Of a stretch of 41,160 nt of DNA, positions 35,829 to 41,160 are shown in pieces. A program made the position numbers and the translations under genes. Source of the DNA: an uncultured Lachnospiraceae bacterium (lineage in GTDB: Bacteria; Bacillota; Clostridia; Lachnospirales; Lachnospiraceae); contig CACXAT010000028.1 of assembly GCA_902765725.1 (NCBI GenBank), forward strand, positions 1 through 41,160, read 5' to 3'. Position 1 is the stretch's first letter. Every line of letters starts with the position of its first letter. A model generated the notes under the pieces. That model was not told the origin of the DNA. It saw only the letters and a list, made by a program, of their open reading frames with translations, and did not search any database.

Positions 35829-37214
35829 TTATCTGTCAGCGGCGAGGAGCTCTTCTCCGATGTTAACGACATCCCCGGCGCCCATGGTGATCACCAGGTC
35901 GTCCTTGACGACATGGCTGCGCAGGAAGTCCTCGATCTGCCCGAAGGTGGGCAGGTAGTAGGCATCCGTACCCAGGTGGGCGATGTTCTGGCGAAGCGTG
36001 TCGGAACTGATCCCCAGGGTGTCAGTCTCTCTTGCCGCGTAGATCGGCGCGAGGATAACCTCGTCTGCCAGGGAGAGGGCCTCGGCGAATCCGCTCATCA
36101 GAGCCTTGGTCCTGGTATAGGTATGGGGCTGGAAGACGCACCAGATCTTATGGTGCGGATAATTCTTCGCAGCTTCCAGCGTCGCCCTGATCTCTGTCGG
36201 ATGATGGGCATAGTCGTCGATCACGGCCGCGCCGCACTGAAGCGTGCCCTTGATCTGGAACCGGCGGTCAGCCCCGTGGAATTCCAGAAGACCTCTGCGG
36301 CATTCGTCCATGGAGGCGCCCATCAGGTCGGCCGCGGCGATGGCGCAGACGGCGTTGAAGATGTTGTGCTCACCGGGGACACGGAGAGTGAAGCGGCCCA
36401 TGTCCTCGCCCCGGCGTACCAGGCGGAAGGAACCGATACCGAAATTGTCATAGCTGATATCCGCCGCATAGTAATCCGAATCCTCTGTCCCGTAGGTGAT
36501 CACGGAAGCGGCGATACCGTCGGTGATCTCTGACAGGCGCGGGATCGTGGCATTGATGATCAGGAAACCGTCTCCGGCGACATTGCCCGCGAAGCGGTGG
36601 AAGGAATGCCGGATGTCATCCAGATCCTTGAAGAAGTCCAGATGGTCCGCGTCAATATTGAGGATCATGCCGATCTTCGGCCTCAGGCTCAGGAAGCTGT
36701 TGGTATACTCACAGGCCTCCGCCACGAAGTTCTCGGAACTGCCCACGCGGATATTGCCGCCGATCTCCTTCAGGATTCCGCCCACGGAGATGGTCGGATC
36801 CAGATTCGCCTCCAGAAGGATGCAGGAGAGCATGGACGTGGTCGTGGTCTTGCCGTGCGTCCCCGCCACGGCGACAGAGTTTCTGTAATTCGCCATGACC
36901 TGCCCGAGCAGCTGAGCCCGCGTCAGCATGGGGATGCCCATCTCGACCGCCCTCGCGTATTCCGGGTTGTCCGGATGGATGGCAGCCGTGTAGACCATGA
37001 CGTCCGTATCAGCAGGAATGTTGTCCGCCTTCTGCGGAAATGAGATCTTCGCGCCCTGCTCGGACAGAAGGTCTGTCAGAGGAGACTGCTTTGAGTCAGA
37101 CCCGGTGACCGTGAAACCTTCCTTTAATAATACAGAAGCAAGACCGCTCATGCTGATGCCGCCGATCCCGCAGAAATATATATGTACTGGTTTGCTGAAA
37201 TCTATCTGATACAT
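35829..37214 (-). CDS. murC: UDP-N-acetylmuramate--L-alanine ligase
   Basis: Adds the first amino acid, L-alanine, to UDP-MurNAc. The N-terminal Rossmann motif is HIYFCGIGGISMSGLA, followed by VTGSDSKQSPLTDLL; the ATP loop AGTHGKTTTTSML is at ~residue 117, the NIDADHLDFF and GEHNIFNAVCAIAAA segments follow, and DDYAHHPTEIRATL is the C-terminal signature of MurC. Length of 461 residues is standard. ATG 37214 has AGGGAG seven bases upstream; an in-frame TTG lies two codons earlier. It is a single-gene unit divergent from glgC, with its own promoter and terminator, apart from the ddl-murF cluster. Confidence 0.96.
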   Translation of the reverse strand: MYQIDFSKPVHIYFCGIGGISMSGLASVLLKEGFTVTGSDSKQSPLTDLLSEQGAKISFPQKADNIPADTDVMVYTAAIHPDNPEYARAVEMGIPMLTRAQLLGQVMANYRNSVAVAGTHGKTTTTSMLSCILLEANLDPTISVGGILKEIGGNIRVGSSENFVAEACEYTNSFLSLRPKIGMILNIDADHLDFFKDLDDIRHSFHRFAGNVAGDGFLIINATIPRLSEITDGIAASVITYGTEDSDYYAADISYDNFGIGSFRLVRRGEDMGRFTLRVPGEHNIFNAVCAIAAADLMGASMDECRRGLLEFHGADRRFQIKGTLQCGAAVIDDYAHHPTEIRATLEAAKNYPHHKIWCVFQPHTYTRTKALMSGFAEALSLADEVILAPIYAARETDTLGISSDTLRQNIAHLGTDAYYLPTFGQIEDFLRSHVVKDDLVITMGAGDVVNIGEELLAADR

Positions 37215-37296
37215 AATCAAGCTCCCTTATGAATCGTTATACTCAGCGATCCGGGCCCGCGCAGGGCAGCTGAACCTTCCGGAAAGCTGTTCCCTT

Positions 37297-37326
37297 AGTA
37301 TATACTTGCAGGCCGTTTTGTTTCAA
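37297..37326 (-). promoter_or_regulatory. Promoter of murC
   Basis: On the minus strand TTGAAA (37326-37321) and TATACT (37302-37297) are 18 bases apart, about 80 bases before the murC start. Confidence 0.7.
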
Positions 37327-37475
37327 GTGAAAAGGGAAACTGAGACATACGCATGTCATCTTGCCGAAGTTACAGACATTTGTGCAAATTCACTAAAATT
37401 GGCAGTCAAAAATACGGTAAAAAATGAATCGTGCCCGAGGGAAAGACGTCATTTAAGGGCAAATTGTATTATTTA

Positions 37476-37504
37476 TTCACAAAAACAAGGACCTGTGCTA
37501 TAGT
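37476..37504 (+). promoter_or_regulatory. Promoter of glgC-glgD
   Basis: TTCACA (37476-37481) and TATAGT (37499-37504) at a spacing of 17 bases, about 40 bases before the glgC start. The 37327-37475 stretch between the divergent promoters is AT-rich with no gene I can support. Confidence 0.65.
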
Positions 37505-37547
37505 TAAGGTGATAGTATCTCTAGGCAGCATGTTAAGGGGTGATAAC

Positions 37548-38822
37548 GTGGTAAAAAAAGAGATGATTGCAATGCTGCTGGCGGGCGGACAGGGCTCACG
37601 ACTGGGTGTTCTGACAGCAAAGGTTGCAAAACCTGCAGTTGCGTTCGGCGGAAAGTACAGGATTATTGATTTTCCCCTCAGCAACTGTATCAATTCCGGT
37701 GTTGACACCGTGGGTGTACTGACTCAGTACCAGCCTCTGCGTCTGAATACCCACATTGGAATCGGCATCCCCTGGGACCTCGACCGCAACGTGGGAGGCG
37801 TTACCGTCCTTCCTCCCTATGAGCAGGTAGGAAAAACGGAATGGTATACCGGAACGGCTAACGCAATCTACCAGAATCTCGCATATATGGAGAGCTTCAA
37901 TCCGGACTATGTACTGATTCTGTCGGGAGACCACATCTATAAGATGGACTATGAGGTCATGCTTGATTTTCATAAGTCACATAATGCGGATGTGTCGATC
38001 GCCGTTATGCCTGTTCCTCAGGAAGAGGCAAGCCGGTTTGGAATCGTTGTTGCGGACAGCGACGGAAAGATCCGTGAATTCCAGGAAAAACCGGAACATC
38101 CCAAGAGCAACCTTGCTTCGATGGGCATCTACATTTTCAGCTGGCCGGTTCTGCGGGATGCACTCGTCACCCTGCGCGAACAGGAGAGCTGCGATTTCGG
38201 TAAGCACGTGATCCCATACCTGTGGGAGCGCGGCAAGAATCTGGTAGCCTATGAATTTAACGGCTACTGGAAGGATGTGGGAACACTCGGATCCTATTGG
38301 GAAGCCAATATGGAGCTGATCGATATCATTCCCGAGTTCAATCTGTATGAAGAATTCTGGAAGATCTACACGAAGAATGATATCATCCCGCCGCAGTACA
38401 TCTCTGCGGACGCAAGAGTTTACCGGAGTCTGATCGGAGACGGAACAGAGATCTATGGAGAGATAACCAATTCGATCATAGGGAGCGGCGTGACAATAGA
38501 GAAAGGAGCAGTAGTCCGCGATTCCATTATCATGCAGAACTGTGTGGTCAAGGCAGGTGCAATACTTGACAAGGCTATCATAGCGGAGGGTTCCGTGATC
38601 GGCCAGAAGAGTGTGATCGGATGCGGCGAGGAAGTACCCAACAGGGTCAAGCCTTCCATCTATGCGTTCGGACTCGCCGTAATCGGTGAGAACACAGTTA
38701 TTCCGGATTCGGTCAAGATAGGAAGAAACACTGCAGTAACCGGCAATACTGTCCCGGAGGATTACCCGGGCGGCGCACTCGCCAGCGGCGAGATTCTGGA
38801 TAAGGCAGGTGTTATATCATGA
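37548..38822 (+). CDS. glgC: Glucose-1-phosphate adenylyltransferase, catalytic subunit
   Basis: Makes ADP-glucose from glucose 1-phosphate and ATP, the committed step of glycogen synthesis. The nucleotide-binding start is [18 protein letters not shown], then [41 protein letters not shown] with the metal-binding Asp, and [11 protein letters not shown]; a left-handed beta-helix ([20 protein letters not shown]) ends it. I start at GTG 37548, with AAGGGG seven bases upstream, giving the usual 424 residues; the longer frame from 37431 is leader. It overlaps glgD by four bases (ATGA); the two subunits form the mixed enzyme known from Bacillus and Clostridia. Confidence 0.95.
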   Translation: MVKKEMIAMLLAGGQGSRLGVLTAKVAKPAVAFGGKYRIIDFPLSNCINSGVDTVGVLTQYQPLRLNTHIGIGIPWDLDRNVGGVTVLPPYEQVGKTEWYTGTANAIYQNLAYMESFNPDYVLILSGDHIYKMDYEVMLDFHKSHNADVSIAVMPVPQEEASRFGIVVADSDGKIREFQEKPEHPKSNLASMGIYIFSWPVLRDALVTLREQESCDFGKHVIPYLWERGKNLVAYEFNGYWKDVGTLGSYWEANMELIDIIPEFNLYEEFWKIYTKNDIIPPQYISADARVYRSLIGDGTEIYGEITNSIIGSGVTIEKGAVVRDSIIMQNCVVKAGAILDKAIIAEGSVIGQKSVIGCGEEVPNRVKPSIYAFGLAVIGENTVIPDSVKIGRNTAVTGNTVPEDYPGGALASGEILDKAGVIS

Positions 38823-39937
38823 GAGCAGTCGGTATGATCTTAGCCGGTGGCAACAGCTACCGCATGAAGGAACTGTCCAATAAAAGAGCGATAGCGGCGA
38901 TGCCGATCGCAGGTTCGTTCCGCAGCATTGACTTCGCGCTCAGCTCGATGTCCAATTCGCGTATCCAGAAGGTCGCGGTCCTGACTCAGTACAACTCCCG
39001 GTCGCTGAATGAACACCTTTCTTCTTCCAAGTGGTGGGATTTCGGACGTAAGCAGGGCGGACTGTATGTGTTCTCGCCGACCGTTACGGTTGACAACAAC
39101 TTCTGGTACAGAGGTACTGCGGATGCGCTCTACCAGAACCTCGATTTTCTCAAGAACTGCCATGAGCCCTATGTGGTCATCGCCTCCGGAGACGGGATCT
39201 ACAAACTGGACTTCAACAAAGTCCTGGAGTATCACATCTCCAAGAAGGCTGACATCACAGTTGTCTGCAAGGAGCTGCCGGCAGAGGAGGATGTCACAAG
39301 GTTCGGCGTTCTGAAAATGAACGAGGACTGCAGGATCGAGCAGTTCGAAGAGAAGCCGATGGCCTCGGACGCCAATACGATTTCCTGTGGGATCTACGTG
39401 GTCCGGAGGCGTCAGCTGATAGAGCTGATCGAAAAGAGCGCGATAGAAGGACGGTTTGATTTTGTCCGCGACGTTCTGATACGCTACAAGAACGTCAAAA
39501 GGATATACGGGTATAAGATCAGCAGTTACTGGAGCAACATCGCTTCTGTGGAATCTTACTACAGAACGAACATGGATTTCCTGAAACCGGAGGTGAGGGA
39601 TTACTTCTTCCGGCAGTATCCGGAGGTCCATTCTAAGGTTGACGACCTTCCCCCGGCAAAGTATAATCCGGGAAGTGAGGTCCGCAACACTCTGGTTTCC
39701 GCCGGATCAATTATCAATGGATATGTGGAGAATTCCATCATATTCAAAAATGTTTTTGTTGGTGAAAACTGTGTGATCAAGAATTCCATCGTGCTGAACG
39801 ATGTGTATCTTGGTGACAATGTTCATTTGGAGAACTGCATCGTGGAAAGCCGCGATACCATCAGGGCAAACACTTACTACAACGGAGAGGATGGTATCAA
39901 GATAGTCATCGAATCAGATGAACGTTATGTTTTATAA
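38819..39937 (+). CDS. glgD: Glucose-1-phosphate adenylyltransferase regulatory subunit GlgD
   Basis: GlgC paralogue that forms a hetero-oligomer with GlgC and raises its activity. The N-terminus [39 protein letters not shown] keeps the fold but replaces the canonical GlgC loop and the GDHIYKMDY motif by [10 protein letters not shown], as typical for GlgD. A shorter beta-helix follows ([40 protein letters not shown]). Length 372 residues. Translationally coupled to glgC, and followed after 41 bases by spoVG, which may be in the same transcript. Confidence 0.94.
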   Translation: MRAVGMILAGGNSYRMKELSNKRAIAAMPIAGSFRSIDFALSSMSNSRIQKVAVLTQYNSRSLNEHLSSSKWWDFGRKQGGLYVFSPTVTVDNNFWYRGTADALYQNLDFLKNCHEPYVVIASGDGIYKLDFNKVLEYHISKKADITVVCKELPAEEDVTRFGVLKMNEDCRIEQFEEKPMASDANTISCGIYVVRRRQLIELIEKSAIEGRFDFVRDVLIRYKNVKRIYGYKISSYWSNIASVESYYRTNMDFLKPEVRDYFFRQYPEVHSKVDDLPPAKYNPGSEVRNTLVSAGSIINGYVENSIIFKNVFVGENCVIKNSIVLNDVYLGDNVHLENCIVESRDTIRANTYYNGEDGIKIVIESDERYVL

Positions 39938-39978
39938 CAGTTTTTAGTTATTTAGAAAGTCTGATGGGTGATATAGGA

Positions 39979-40257
39979 ATGACGATTACAGATGTAAGGG
40001 TAAGGAAGATTGCGAAAGATGGAAAGATGAAAGCGATTGTCTCGGTCACATTTGACAACGAGTTCGTTGTACATGATATCAAGGTGATCGAGGGCGAAAA
40101 AGGTCTGTTCATAGCAATGCCGAGCCGGAAAACTGCCGACGGTGAATATCGCGATATAGCGCATCCGATCAATTCTGACACCAGACAGCAGCTGCAGGAG
40201 ATGATCCTCGACGAGTACGAAAAAGCCATTCCGACAGAAGATTACGAAGCAGAATAA
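39979..40257 (+). CDS. spoVG: SpoVG RNA-binding regulator
   Basis: A 92-residue protein with the SpoVG family start [11 protein letters not shown] followed by [58 protein letters not shown], almost the complete consensus. SpoVG binds RNA and DNA and affects division, sporulation and virulence in different Firmicutes; it occurs widely in non-sporulating species, so it does not prove sporulation. Start is ambiguous: ATG 39979 gives the family N-terminus, while ATG 39964 would add five residues (MGDIG). It follows glgD closely and ends at a bidirectional terminator. Confidence 0.93.
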   Translation: MTITDVRVRKIAKDGKMKAIVSVTFDNEFVVHDIKVIEGEKGLFIAMPSRKTADGEYRDIAHPINSDTRQQLQEMILDEYEKAIPTEDYEAE

Positions 40258-40272
40258 TTAATGGCGTTTACG

Positions 40273-40310
40273 AAAAGAACCATACACCACAGGGTGTATG
40301 GTTCTTTTAT
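40273..40310. terminator. Bidirectional terminator between spoVG and plsC
   Basis: AAAAGAACCATACACC pairs with GGTGTATGGTTCTTTT through a 4-base loop; A-rich 5' and T-rich 3' sides allow it to serve both convergent genes. Confidence 0.9.
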
Positions 40311-40325
40311 ATTTTGTGAAAAAAA

Positions 40326-41066
40326 TCACAGCTTCTCGTGATTGGTCCGGACCATCTCCTCGACTACGCCGCGGACCTTAGCGCCGATCCCCTTCAGCTC
40401 TTCCCGGGACATCTGTCCGATCTCGATGGGAGCGCCGAATTCGATGATCACGTGGCCGCCGCGAAGCTTCGGGAACTGGGTCTCGAAACGCTCCCTGGTT
40501 CCGACCGTAGCGACCGGTATTATGGCGCAGCCTGTCTTGGTCGCGATCTTGAACGAGCCCTCGTGGAACTCCATCAGCTGGGTCTCGTCCGGACCGGTCG
40601 CCCTCTGTCCCTCCGGATAGATGAACATGGACACGCCATCCTTCACATGGCTGATGGCATTGAGGATCGAGGTGAGATTCTGCTTCATGTCATTCTTGAT
40701 GAGGAACTCACAGCGCAGCCGCTTCATCCAGATCGGCAGGATGGGGACCTTCAGGAAATCGCTCTTCGCCACGAACCCGGTAAGGTGGGGCAGAAGAGGA
40801 TAGACCAGGATCACGTCCAGGTAGCTGCGGTGGTTGCCGATGAACAGGACCGGGCGGTCATCGGGGATATTTTCCCGTCCGATCACATCCAGCTTGATGC
40901 CCATGGGAAGCTTTACGAGCCAGAAGCCGGCCTGTACGATCCTGAAACCGGACTTCTCGCCAAAATGCGGCCATTTTTTCCGGATCAGCCACTCGACACC
41001 CAGGATCGGGAGCGAGAGGATCAGGAAGATGGCGGCGAGAATGACGGCAAAGATGGTTCTAATCAT
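40326..41066 (-). CDS. plsC: 1-acyl-sn-glycerol-3-phosphate acyltransferase
   Basis: Acylates lysophosphatidic acid to phosphatidic acid at the membrane. The catalytic NHxxxxD motif is GNHRSYLDVILVY, followed by a second block VAKSDFLKVPILPIWMKRL, the EGxR motif FIYPEGQRATG, and CAIIPVATVGT. One N-terminal membrane helix (TIFAVILAAIFLILSLPIL) anchors it. Length of 246 residues is usual. The start has AAAGGCGG nine bases upstream. Other acyltransferases of this superfamily share the motifs, so the exact acceptor is inferred. Confidence 0.9.
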   Translation of the reverse strand: MIRTIFAVILAAIFLILSLPILGVEWLIRKKWPHFGEKSGFRIVQAGFWLVKLPMGIKLDVIGRENIPDDRPVLFIGNHRSYLDVILVYPLLPHLTGFVAKSDFLKVPILPIWMKRLRCEFLIKNDMKQNLTSILNAISHVKDGVSMFIYPEGQRATGPDETQLMEFHEGSFKIATKTGCAIIPVATVGTRERFETQFPKLRGGHVIIEFGAPIEIGQMSREELKGIGAKVRGVVEEMVRTNHEKL

Positions 41067-41086
41067 GGTTATTATCCGCCTTTCTG

Positions 41087-41129
41087 GCGAAAGGCACCGA
41101 TGGGGTTATGAAAACCGAGGTGCTTTCGC
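41087..41129. other. Stem-loop in the plsC leader
   Basis: GCGAAAGGCACC (41087-41098) pairs with GGTGCTTTCGC (41119-41129) with one bulge and an inner GGTT/AACC pairing. On the minus strand it sits about 20 bases before the plsC start codon; on the plus strand a T-rich stretch follows, so it may be a terminator for that strand or a leader structure of plsC. Confidence 0.5.
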
Positions 41130-41160
41130 TCTTTCTGATTTTCTATATTCCTGATATCCT

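Overview
This 41 kb window looks like a chromosomal segment of a Gram-positive anaerobe, most likely a Lachnospiraceae-type Clostridia. I infer this from the gene order hup-rqcP-divIC-tilS-hpt-ftsH...ddl-murF-pth-mfd-prsA, the glgC/glgD pair, a free-standing AICAR transformylase beside a PurO-like IMP cyclohydrolase, and a long-form PRPP synthetase. The species cannot be named from the sequence. Host genes are GC-rich in appearance with strong AGGAGG-type ribosome binding sites; the first 2.3 kb looks AT-richer and is foreign.

Layout. (1) 1-2345: the end of a mobile element, with an HNH endonuclease frame (106-795) and a tyrosine recombinase (968-2260), followed by three TGATACG repeats typical of an attachment region. 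(2) 2346-3201: FMN riboswitch, terminator and the riboflavin transporter ribU. (3) 3381-4755: a TPR lipoprotein and a convergent cold-shock gene. (4) 5022-9650: cca, hisS and a phosphohexomutase. (5) 9793-14713: hup, rqcP, divIC, tilS, hpt, ftsH. (6) 14996-25798: a GH13 enzyme, ddl, murF, pth, mfd, a 250-bp palindromic element and a PrsA-like foldase. (7) 25841-32120: xpt, mscL (minus), an SbcD/YhaO-like nuclease with a YhaN-like ATPase, then purO and AICAR transformylase. (8) 32180-37214, minus: murC, then dnaD-like, dnaI-like and prs. (9) 37548-40257: glgC, glgD, spoVG, with plsC convergent at the right end.

The most notable observation concerns the codon TAG. The HNH frame has a good ribosome binding site and an intact HNH core, runs 230 codons without a frameshift, and contains TAG at codons 2, 15, 34, 100 and 219 but no TAA or TGA until a final TGA. 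The recombinase has its only well-placed ribosome binding site before an ATG (968) followed by TAG at codon 5, then an open frame with all catalytic residues ending in TGA. Among the 33 other-wise readable genes of the window (recombinase included) 17 end in TAA, 16 in TGA and none in TAG. This pattern suggests that UAG is read as an amino acid (suppression or reassignment) by the element and perhaps by the organism. Gene decay is the main alternative. No UAG-decoding tRNA, release factor gene or pyrrolysine gene lies in the window, so the claim rests on pattern alone.

Functionally the chromosomal part covers tRNA maturation and charging (cca, hisS, tilS, pth), peptidoglycan precursors (ddl, murF, murC), glycogen and hexose phosphate metabolism (pgm, GH13, glgC, glgD), purine synthesis and salvage (purO, AICAR transformylase, hpt, xpt, prs), DNA repair and replication (mfd, SbcD/YhaN pair, dnaD/dnaI) and envelope functions. 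Sporulation genes that usually sit in this order (yabP, yabQ, spoIIE, spoVT) are missing, which suggests a lineage that does not sporulate, although spoVG is kept.
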